Assembly (NCBI GenBank): GCA_039809405.1
Contig: JBDHUX010000006.1
Coordinates: 1-20,922, forward strand
Source: JBDHUX01 sp039809405
GTDB taxonomy: Bacteria; Patescibacteriota; Gracilibacteria; Absconditabacterales; Absconditicoccaceae
Direction of reading: 5' to 3'
DNA length: 20,922 nucleotides
In this document: piece after piece, positions 10,135-17,414 of the stretch
How positions within the stretch are numbered: the first letter of the stretch is position 1
How the letters are laid out: the number at the start of each line of letters is the position of its first letter
The notes under the pieces: generated by a model
Databases searched by the model: none
The model's input: only the letters and a program-made list of their open reading frames with translations
Told to the model about the DNA's origin: nothing
Translations under genes and position numbers: made by a program

Positions 10135-10246
10135 TATCTCTGCACCTTTCTATCTGGTGTATCACTCAAAGATAGACGACAAAATAAGTCGTAAAAATTA
10201 AATTAGTTAAAAATTTTTTCAAAAAAAAACAAAAAAACAAAAGAAA
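10081..10246 (+). other. Structured 5' leader of unit A
   Basis: After boxA, several stems can be drawn: GCAGA/TCTGC (10125-10143), CTATCT with AGATAG enclosing GGTG/CACT (about 10152-10177), and ACGAC/GTCGT (about 10179-10195). A 45-base A/T-rich segment then leads to the ATG at 10247 with no Shine-Dalgarno sequence. The leader is about 165 bases, far longer than the other leaders in this window. Confidence 0.5.
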
Positions 10247-10849
10247 ATGAAAAGATTTTTTATTTTTATAGCATTAGTAGTTAGTTTTCTAAATTATGTA
10301 AATGGTCAAGACACTTTGACCAACACGCTTCAATTTACTGGAGCGACAGTCTCTGCCGGTAAAGGAGCTGTTACTTCAGGGCTATATTTGTTTTCAGATT
10401 TCGAGAATAAAAAGGCCAATCTTACTTTTACTTTTAGTAATGATGATATAGAGATAAGTTACCTCTATAAAATCGCTGAAGGCAAGGTCCTAATCGGACC
10501 AAATGCCGGATTCTTTTACAATGTGCCGTATGTGTCGGCACAGGCATTTACAAATCTCGTTCCATATTTTTCCACTATGCATTGGTGGGGATACAGTTTT
10601 GGAAAGCCAGAGATGGCGATCCAAGCAAAACCGACTTTCTTGTTTCTTGTGAACCAAGGAAGTATTGTGATCAAAAATTTCAGAGTTTCATACACTCTGA
10701 TAAACTATTTGGATAATGAGCCAATTCACACCCTTACGGGTGTGTATACACAGAAACTCAACCAAAACTTTTCCGTTTTTACGGAAGTTGGTTGGGATTT
10801 TACTGCCAAGAACCAGCTACTTTTAGCTGGTATCAAATTTACCAAGTAG
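10247..10849 (+). CDS. Secreted beta-rich protein of unknown function
   Basis: A 200-residue ORF that I do not recognise. Residues 1-20 form a clear signal peptide (a Lys-Arg start, a hydrophobic core, then YVNG before Q21). The rest is a series of short alternating, aromatic-rich segments (TFTFSNDD, GFFYNVPYVS, IVIKNFRVSYTL, FSVFTEVGWDF, LLLAGIKFTK) that suggest a beta-barrel or beta-sandwich. All of its roughly 14 glycines use GGN codons and none uses TGA, unlike the neighbours, and it uses more CCG, GTG and ACC. I counted about two dozen stop triplets in the two other plus frames and none in this one before the final TAG, which supports real coding. The RNA is also unusually rich in perfect hairpins. 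It is a lone plus-strand gene inside a minus-strand block, so horizontal acquisition is possible. Confidence 0.72.
   Translation: MKRFFIFIALVVSFLNYVNGQDTLTNTLQFTGATVSAGKGAVTSGLYLFSDFENKKANLTFTFSNDDIEISYLYKIAEGKVLIGPNAGFFYNVPYVSAQAFTNLVPYFSTMHWWGYSFGKPEMAIQAKPTFLFLVNQGSIVIKNFRVSYTLINYLDNEPIHTLTGVYTQKLNQNFSVFTEVGWDFTAKNQLLLAGIKFTK
10304..10831 (+). other. Tandem hairpin array within the unit A transcript
   Basis: Non-overlapping perfect or near-perfect stems follow each other: GGTCAA/TTGACC (10304-10321), TTTACTGG/CCGGTAAA (10334-10363), TATAGAG/CTCTATA (10447-10469) and GGCA+GGTCC/GGACC+TGCC (10481-10507). Next come TGTGCCG/CGGCACA (10522-10542), TTGGA+GCCA with a GAGA tetraloop (10599-10624), TTTCTTG/CAAGGAA (10643-10661) and TCAGAGT/ACTCTGA (10680-10700). 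The last three are CACACCC/GGGTGTG (10727-10744), CAACCA+TTCCGT (10759-10794) and ACCAGCTA/TAGCTGGT (10812-10831). I saw nothing comparable in neighbouring genes. It overlaps the ORF. Confidence 0.6.
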
Positions 10850-10871
10850 TTTTGAACTTTAAATTTTGCAA

Positions 10872-10905
10872 AAAACCCTTTATGGTTTTCATAGAGGGTT
10901 TTGTA
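10872..10905. terminator. Intrinsic terminator of unit A
   Basis: AAAACCCT pairs with AGGGTTTT, and an inner TATG/CATA stem caps it (10872-10902). The arms carry an A run on one side and a T run on the other, so it may also serve the band-7 gene, which ends at 10962 on the minus strand. Confidence 0.65.
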
Positions 10906-10961
10906 CTGACTTGTTTTTTTTATAGAAATCTTATTATCTTCCTATCATCATAACTATCAAG

Positions 10962-11819
10962 CTAATCTTTTATCATACTTGCCATCTTACCTTCCATATT
11001 TTCATTTACATAGATCACCTTACTGTTGTCTTTACCAACTTTTTCAAGTGTCTCAAGTCTTGATGAAGTTATCAAGAAATCAAGGATATCTTTGGCTTTT
11101 AGAGTGTCGTCTATAGACTTCATCTCAAGGACTGACTCTTTAAATCACTTGGATATCTCTTGCCTTTGGAGAGCCATACCTTCTCAGATGAGCTTCTTTA
11201 CTTCTTTGTCTGCTTCAGCATTTAATATCTGAGCTGCTTTCTTTCACTCTGCCTCTTTTACCAAAGCCATCTTCTTTTTTTCCTCAGTAACTATCTGATT
11301 CATAGCTGCCATAACCCCAGCCTCCAATACTATATCTGTCACTTGTACACTATCAAGCTCCATACCGTATTGACTAAGTTTTTCTTTCAAACTATCTCTG
11401 AGGTCCTCACCAATCTCTCATCTTTTTGCAAATATATCCTCATGTTCAAATCCAAATATCTTTGCTCTAAGTTGTTCTTCTACAGTGGCTTGCACTATCC
11501 TTACCGGATCATCTATACCAAATTTTGACGCTAAGATACTTTCGTTGTCATCTTTTACTCTAAATACCACATTGATACCGACAGTGGTTTTTACATTGTC
11601 ACGAGTTAATGCATCTACTGACACACTCAAGTTTCTATCGTAGAGTCTCTGTCTTATTGTTTTTTCCAACACTGGTATGATAAGATGTCGTCATTGCTTC
11701 CTTATCCTTACTGGTTTACCAAGTCTCACAACTATATTTGCTTCGTTTGGTGGGACGATCCTAAATCCAAATATCAACAAAAACAGTAATGGCCAAAATG
11801 TAATAAGTGTGTAAAGCAT
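10962..11819 (-). CDS. SPFH/band-7 (stomatin/prohibitin-like) membrane protein
   Basis: A 285-residue protein (UGA = Gly). An N-terminal membrane anchor (about residues 5-19, TLITFWPLLFLLIFGF) precedes RIVPPNEANIVVRLGKPVRI, typical of stomatins. The SPFH domain contains VDALTRDNVKTTVGINVVFRV and ATVEEQLRAKIFGFEHEDIFAKR. A long charged helix follows (VTEEKKKMALVKEAEGKKAAQILNAEADKE), the usual oligomerisation coiled coil. Such proteins form ring-like membrane scaffolds; no NfeD partner gene is adjacent. The ATG at 11819 is chosen because it places the anchor at the N-terminus. An upstream in-frame ATG at 11972 would translate the dispersed repeat. It stops at TAG. A TATAAT lies a short way upstream, but no clear -35 was found. 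Confidence 0.88.
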
Positions 11820-11919
11820 AGTGTTGTAATTATAATGATATAAATATAATCTGATATTATATATTTGGACATAGAAAGCAAATCTTTTGACCGGATAGTT
11901 GATAAATTTCAAAATATTT

Positions 11920-12084
11920 GTTATTCCGTCTACTCCGCACAAAGTTGCGAAGAACTTGTCGAGGAATCTCAACGGTACTACTTTAATGTCTTTTTGCTCT
12001 TACGAGCAGTATTGAAGTCTCTCCACTACGGTCGAGATGACAAGATTAGCTGGAGATCTTTCGCCTAACGACTCAGGATGGCAG
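11920..12084. repeat. Dispersed palindromic repeat, copy B
   Basis: The left part (ATTCCG, CTCCGCACAAAGT, GTCGAGGAATCTCAAC) matches copy C in reverse complement. The right part (TGGAGATC, then CTCAGGATGGCAG) matches copies A and C, and 12019-12038 is identical to copy D. It fills the gap between the band-7 gene and the unit B promoter. Confidence 0.7.
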
Positions 12085-12150
12085 TAAAGTTAAATATAGC
12101 AATAACCGATCCTTGCGAAATCATTTCAAATTATAATTCATAAAAAATAC

Positions 12151-12178
12151 TTGACATTTTATATATTTTTTTTAATAC
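12151..12178 (+). promoter_or_regulatory. Promoter of unit B
   Basis: TTGACA (12151-12156) and TAATAC (12173-12178) are separated by 16 T/A-rich bases. The predicted transcription start is near 12185, directly before the first hairpin of the structured RNA. Confidence 0.65.
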
Positions 12179-12184
12179 TTTTAT

Positions 12185-12757
12185 TGTGAGTCTTTTGATC
12201 ATGGGATGGATGACCAAAAGCAAATTTTTTTTCATCATTGATATCACTGGATGAAATACAGGAGTTCTGTATTCTAGTGGTATCAAAAAAATAAAAATAT
12301 ATGAACAATTTTATTAATACTGGAGCCAGACCAGCTTCGGGGAAGACTACAAAGGTCAAAAACGGTTGTAAATTACCAATGCAACCAAAAAAAGATTGGC
12401 AAGAAAGATCCCTGACTGGGACTATCGACAAAATTGTCGAGCTCGGTCAGAATCTTTCAAAAAATGGTCTTGCCAGGATCATAGAAAAAAAATTGGCAAA
12501 AAAAATAACAATGTTCATCGTAGAGAGGGCTCACAACCCCTCAATATCGATGAACATCATTCACTGTAAAGTCAGCGAATGGGGAATTGTTTTTTCAACC
12601 AAGAAAGAAGAAAGAAATTTCTTCCTGTTGGTGGAAAAAATTTGGGAGCGATCCCAGTACATATCTCAGCAACCTGGGTATAAGGTTGCAGAGATGCACA
12701 AAAAAATAGATCATAATTTCTGATCTATTAAGCAAGGTCCATCCCCTTGCTTTTTTT
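12185..12757 (+). ncRNA. Large structured RNA of unknown class (about 570 nt)
   Basis: A self-contained unit with its own promoter and terminator in which nearly the whole length pairs locally. Helices: 12192-12220 (10 of 11 pairs); 12238-12286 (11-bp outer and 7-bp inner stem); 12329-12357; 12364-12386; TGGCAA 12397-12402 with TTGCCA 12470-12475, enclosing a branch of GAAAGAT/ATCTTTC, CTGAC/GTCAG and TCGACA/TGTCGA (12403-12458); 12511-12557 (perfect 10 bp plus GAGGG/CCCTC); 12558-12581; GAAGAAA/TTTCTTC with a GAAA tetraloop (12607-12624); TGGGA/TCCCA with a GCGA tetraloop (12643-12656); 12663-12695 (5 + 6 bp); 12705-12729 (9 bp); then the terminator. TTGCCA can alternatively pair with TGGCAA at 12494-12499. 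An ORF (12301-12723, 140 codons) runs through it but ends at TGA, which is Gly here. I found no hallmarks of RNase P, tmRNA, SRP, 6S or intron RNAs. Confidence 0.68.
12730..12757 (+). terminator. Intrinsic terminator of unit B
   Basis: AAGCAAGG (12730-12737) pairs perfectly with CCTTGCTT (12745-12752) over a 7-base loop, followed by a seven-T run (12751-12757). Confidence 0.85.
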
Positions 12758-12766
12758 ATAATTATA

Positions 12767-13744
12767 TTACTTTCGGCTATCCCTTTTGGAAAAATATTGC
12801 GTCATCCAAATCTTATAGATACCTTTTATAATATCTTGCCTTATGGATTCATACTCCCCTTCTGGTAGATCATCTTCAAATAACTCTTCATATTCTCTTT
12901 GATTTTTTTGGTATTCTTTACCTAACTTCTCAAAGATAGTTTTTTGATTTTTGAAAAAAGATCGATCTCATTCTGTTTCTTGTATTTTACGATAATTTTG
13001 CTTGTTCATAGGTATTTTACTCATTATATAGTCGTAAAAGTGTTTTTTTAAATCTCCTCGTAGTTTATTTAAGTCTCATGTAAATATACCATCATCTTTT
13101 AGAAATTCATCTACAAACAATCTAGCGACTTTGGACGATCGTCTGGTTCATTGTAATTTATTATTTACATCTAGATAGCTGTTATATATGTTCTCAAACA
13201 TACTATCAAATGATCTCATGATCTTTCACATAAAAATTGACTCTAATTGTTTTATGCTTTTCTTGATACTATCTATCTTGTCATACACTTGGGTTTCAAG
13301 ATTGTGCGAGAGGGTCTCTTGTGCGAAGTCAGCTTTGCTTAGTGTGATATTTTCCCCTTCTAATTCTTTCTTTAGATTTAGTGTGTTGGCTATTTCTTGA
13401 TTTATTCAAGGTTGATCTCGTGTCTTATAGATAACTTTTTTTATATTTTCAAATTTATACTTGAATTGATATAACCTGTCTCATATCGCAAAAAGATCTT
13501 TATAATTTATCAATAACTTATTATTTCCTATATAGCTTAGTATATTGTCTTTATGATATATGAAACCATCTTCCACCCTATCGCAGATAAAATTGATCAA
13601 ATTAATTACTACTTTATGATAGTCAGACTTACTGCCGAAATCATTTATAAACTCATCTATAGATTTTGATTGATTTAAAATAATCTGACTATTTGAATCT
13701 ATCTCATTTAGACTCATTTCTCTATCTCATATATTCATACACAT
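12767..13744 (-). CDS. Hypothetical protein, helical and charged
   Basis: An open frame of 325 residues with UGA = Gly, ending in TAA, that I do not recognise. It has no signal peptide and no membrane segment. The sequence is rich in Lys, Glu, Asp, Ile and Asn and looks largely alpha-helical, with possible coiled coils around ENITLSKADFAQETLSHNLETQVYDKIDSIKKSIKQLES and near the C-terminus (KNQREYEELFEDDLPEGEYESIRQ). No catalytic motif stands out. ATGs at 13744, 13738 and 13717 are all possible starts; the first is given because it is the longest, and none has a Shine-Dalgarno sequence. It lies 145 bases downstream of gyrB, on the same strand, beyond a hairpin. A cytoplasmic role is the only inference offered. 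Confidence 0.7.
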
Positions 13745-13819
13745 CGTTTTGGATAACTAAATTATAATTTGGTTAATTATATTGATAATCATTGATTTTG
13801 TCAAATAAAAATAATGAGC

Positions 13820-13858
13820 AAAAAAAGATAAGTAGATAGCTTCATATGAAAAGCTATC
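13820..13858 (-). terminator. Possible terminator downstream of gyrB
   Basis: GATAGCTT (13835-13842) and AAGCTATC (13851-13858) form a perfect 8-bp stem. On the minus strand a seven-T run follows, but about eight bases after the stem, so the call is tentative. Confidence 0.4.
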
Positions 13859-13889
13859 AGATTATCTTATTATATTTATTATAGTCAAA

Positions 13890-15791
13890 TTAGATGTCTA
13901 TATCCACGACTGTTTTAGCGTGGTCTAGGATAAAATGCTTCCTTCACTGACTATCGTCTCACATCAATACTCTAAATAACCTATCTGCTTCTTCTCAATC
14001 TTCTATTGTGATTTTCTTGATAGTCCTAGTTGCGGGGTTCATAGTGGTCTCTGCAAGCTGGTCATAATTCATCTCACCCAGTCCTTTAAACCTCTGTACT
14101 TCCCATTTGCCTGTGAATCAATTTTCTTCTGCCAATTGTTCAAGTGACTTATCTTGTGCATCATAGATATAAACAGATCTGTTACTATTGTGTATCTTAT
14201 ATAGTGGCGGACAAGCTACATAAACATGTCACTCATCAATAAGTGGTTTCATATATCTATAGAAAAAAGTAAGTAACAATGTAGTGATGTGAGATCAATC
14301 TACATCAGCATCAGTCATTATAATCACTTTGTCATATCTAAGTTTAGTCATATCTATGCCATCTTTTATTCCTATCCCGATTGATGCTATAAGTGACTTT
14401 ACCTCGTTATTTGCTAAGATATTTTGTATAGTAGCTCTTTCGGTATTTAATATCTTACCTCTTATAGGAAGTATAGCTTGAAAGCTACTATCTCTACCCT
14501 GTTTACCACTTCATCAAGCACTATCTCACTCTACTATAAATAATTCTGTCCTAGACCTATCTTTATTACTGCAGTCTGCAAGTTTACCTAACATACCTGC
14601 GGTTAGTGGTGATTTTCTCAATACTGTTTCTTTTGCAAGTTTGGCTGCAAGTCTTGCCTTGGCTGTTAGTTTGATCTTATCAAGTAATTTGAGGAAAATA
14701 GATTCGTTGTTTTTGAAGTACTCTGATAGCTGTTTGTAGGTGATAGCCTCAACTTCTTTTCTTACATAGCTATTACCAAGTCTTCACTTAGTTTGTCACT
14801 CAAATTCTGGATTTGGAACTTTTACAGTAACAATAGCATAAAGACCATCTCATATATCAGAAGGCTGAAATTCTCAAATCTTATTGTCTATATGTCATCA
14901 CGCCTTGGCAAATTCATTTATAACTCTAAGCAACCCATCTTTGAATCAAGATAAATGTGTTCACCCATCTGGAGTATTGATATTATTCACAAAAGATAGG
15001 ATATTATTATTGGCACTATCTATATAATTAAAAACTATCTCAGCAATAAGATCATCAGATTCTTTTGATATAAATACTGGCTCTATTACAGATTTTTGGT
15101 CAGAAGTCATATTTTGTATCCAAGTACGTATACCTCATTGGAAATAGTATCTTTCTTTTCTTCCCGACTCTTCATCTATGACAGTAAATACTACACCAGG
15201 ACAAAGATATGCAGTTTGTCTATATTTGCTAAATATTTGACTAGTATTATATTTGGTAGTTTCAAATATAAGTGGGTCCGCAAGAAATCTTACACTTGTA
15301 CCTGTTATATCTGTCTCTCATACTACCGAAAGGTCGTGATCTGATTTACCTCTTTGGTATGATTGAAAGTGCTTTTTACCATCTCTATATACAGTTATTT
15401 CAAGTTTTTCAGAAAGAGCGTTTACTACGCTTGCTCACACTCAATGAAGTCATCAAGATATTTTATATGCTGATTTATTAAACTTACCTCATGCGTGTAA
15501 TACAGTATAAACCGTTTCTACTGCCGATTTACCAGTTTTAGGATGGATGTCGGTTGGTATGCCCCTACCATCATCATAGACTTCTACTCGTCAATCAGTG
15601 CATATCTTGATAGTGATATTTTTACAATATCCAGCTAGAGATTCATCTATAGCATTATCTACTATCTCAGTTACTAGATGATGCAATCATCTTGTATCAG
15701 TAGATCATATATACATACCAGGTCTTTGTCTTACTGGCTCAAGTCACTCCAATACGATTATTTCACTTGCTTTATAATCTCCCTGTGTCAT
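13890..15791 (-). CDS. gyrB: DNA gyrase / topoisomerase IV subunit B
   Basis: The ATPase subunit of the type IIA topoisomerase, 633 residues with UGA = Gly, a standard length for GyrB without insertions. The GHKL ATPase part shows EGLEPVRQRPGMYIGSTD (about residues 15-32), EIVDNAIDE with the catalytic Glu/Asn, DDGRGIPTDIH and GGLHGVGASVVNALS. The TOPRIM part has FIVEGDSAGGSGKQGRD (about 427-443), in which three glycines are TGA codons, and MTDADVDGSHI with the metal-binding acidic residues. The C-terminal RFKGLGEMNYDQLAETTMNPATR is also typical. It presumably pairs with the gyrA product about 4 kb away. The ATG at 15791 gives the usual N-terminus. It stops at TAA. Confidence 0.95.
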
Positions 15792-15833
15792 ATCTAAATA
15801 ATAAAAGTTAAATTATATAAACGATGATCGATA

Positions 15834-15878
15834 GTATGATAATCAAAAAGTAAGATAATCTGATTATCTTTATCATAA
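15834..15878. repeat. Nested inverted repeat upstream of gyrB
   Basis: AAGATAATC and GATTATCTT (15852-15870) form a near-perfect palindrome with one central base. TATGATAA and TTATCATA flank it as a second inverted pair. It lies between the end of the sigma gene and the start of gyrB, so it could be a terminator, an operator or a supercoiling-sensitive site; there is no way to choose from sequence. Confidence 0.5.
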
Positions 15879-15951
15879 AACAAGTTATTATAAAAAATAA
15901 CCTACTCTTTTCAATCTGTTTTTGAACCAAGATAAATGCTATATATATGAC

Positions 15952-16845
15952 TTACCTTTGTAGCACTCACAGCAGAAATTTACTATCTGGGTCTCTATCT
16001 ATTTTGGATTTTAGTGCTCTAAGTCATCTAGATTTTATTTGCCTTATCCTTTCCCTTGTAAGGCTCATTTGGGATCATATATCATCTATAGAATATGACT
16101 TAGTGTATCATATGCCAAAAAACATTTTTAATACTTCTACCTCTCTTTTATCCATTTTTGAAAAATATGCTTTGAGTCTTTCAGAGGCATACTCATTTTC
16201 TATCTCAAGTGTGTTTTCTATATCTTCCGACCTGTCACTTATTAAGTCTCAGAGCGATGATGTGTCAAATCTTTCTTCTGTATTTAATGGTTGATCTAGA
16301 GAGGTATGATAGACATGTGACTGTTGCATTGATTGTACTGTAGATACATCCATATTCAATATTTCTGCTATCTCTTCGCTCGTTGGTTCTCTTTCGTATT
16401 CTTGTTCAAATGCTGATGATTCTTTATTTATTTTTGCTATAATGTTAGACGCATTTCAAGGTAGCTTTATAATCCTGCTCTTTTCTACAATAGCTTGTAT
16501 TATAGACTGTCTTATCCGTTGTACTGCATAAGATATAAATTTAAAACCTCTTGTTTCGTCAAATTTGTGTGCAGCTTTAATAAGTCATATATTTCACTCA
16601 TTGATAAGATCTGACAAAGACAATCAGAGATATTGATATTTCTTTGCCACCGAAACAACAAAACGAAGATTGGCATTTACTAACTTATCTAGAGCTTGTT
16701 GATCTCACATTTTTATTCTTCTAGTTAGATCTATTTCTTCATCAATACTTACCATATCCATTTTAGCTATCTCTTTCAAGTACTTTTCTAATGACATACT
16801 TTCTTCGCGACTCGTTATAGATGGATTGATTTTTAATTGTTTCAT
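15952..16845 (-). CDS. RNA polymerase sigma factor, sigma-70 family (RpoD-like)
   Basis: A 297-residue sigma factor (UGA = Gly) that directs RNA polymerase to -35/-10 promoters. Region 1.2 is SLEKYLKEIAKMDMVSIDEE. Region 2 runs ALDKLVNANLRFVVSVAKKYQYLGLSLSDLINEGNIGLIKAAHKFDETRGFKFISYAVQRIRQSIIQAI (about residues 47-115), with the core-binding and -10-recognition parts in order. Region 3 has EREPTSEEIAEILNMDVSTVQSM, and region 4 ends with YSIDDIGSQMSLTRERIRQIKSRGLRALKSK, the -35-binding helix-turn-helix. The long region 1.1 and non-conserved insert of large RpoD proteins are missing. It is likely the main sigma factor, though another may lie outside the window. A TATAAA about seven bases before the ATG would make the transcript leaderless, but no good -35 box is seen. 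It stops at TAA. Confidence 0.92.
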
Positions 16846-16913
16846 GATTAATTTTATATTATTATTTGTATTAAGTGTACGAAGCTACGTAATAGGTTTT
16901 TTTATTATCTATC

Positions 16914-17414
16914 TTAGCTTGGTATTTTATAGTTCTTTAGTATTTTTGCTATATTTTCTTTGGTGGGAGTTTTATTGTGCCTCTCTCATATATTTCTAAG
17001 TATTTGATCTAATGATTGTTTAGACACAACTCATCACAAGAACTTCGCAATAACACTATTTTCTTCAAGAAATTGTAGTATAAATTTATTTATCCATCGT
17101 GCTGTATAATGCAAAAATTTAATATTATTATTTTCATCAAATTCTTGTATAGATTTCATAACTCATAAGGTTCATTCATTGATAAGTAATCTGAGCGATA
17201 CTCAATGATTTTTGTGCTGTTGTGCTATAGATAATATTAAATATAAACTTGCTAAAACTAATTGTTCAAAAGCTTTTTGATCTCATTGTTTAGCTTCTAA
17301 TATCAATCATCTTTCTTGATCTTGGTCCATTGGTTCTAAGTCTTTTATCTTCTGCATACATTTTTCAAATGCATCACTATCTTTATTTTCTGGTATAGTT
17401 ATTGATTCTTCCAT
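16914..17414 (-). CDS. Half-sized sigma-70-like protein (regions 1.2-3 only)
   Basis: A 166-residue protein (UGA = Gly) that aligns with the N-terminal half of the sigma factor encoded 68 bases downstream. ERGLILEAKQGDQKAFEQLVLASLYLILSIAQQHKNHGVSLRLLINEGTLGVMKSIQEFDENNNIKFLHYTARWINKFILQFLEEN corresponds to regions 2.1-2.4, and TPTKENIAKILKNYKIPS to the start of region 3. It stops at TAA before any region 4, so it has no -35-binding helix-turn-helix. The region 2.2 motif DLINEGNIGL has become LLINEGTLGV, losing the acidic residue, while the aromatic Y..RW.N pattern of region 2.3 is kept. It may be an alternative sigma that needs only a -10 element, a core-binding competitor, or a decaying duplicate. 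The intact frame and its own good promoter argue against simple decay. Confidence 0.8.

Noticed and set aside
11691..11972. Longer N-terminus for the band-7 protein starting at 11972
   Set aside because: The extra residues would be translated from dispersed repeat B. The start at 11819 puts the membrane anchor at the N-terminus, as in the family.
9893..12084. The palindromic repeats as a CRISPR array
   Set aside because: The copies are far apart, differ in their middles and have no regular spacers or cas genes.
12301..12723. A 140-residue protein with a P-loop-like ARPASGKTT string
   Set aside because: The Walker A spacing is not right, the frame ends at TGA (sense here) next to a terminator, and the region is better explained as structured RNA. 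Coding is not fully excluded.
12185..12757. RNase P RNA, tmRNA or a group I/II intron
   Set aside because: I found no conserved core sequences of these RNAs, such as the RNase P P4 strands, a tRNA-like end with TTCGA, or a domain V hairpin. A covariance search would be decisive.
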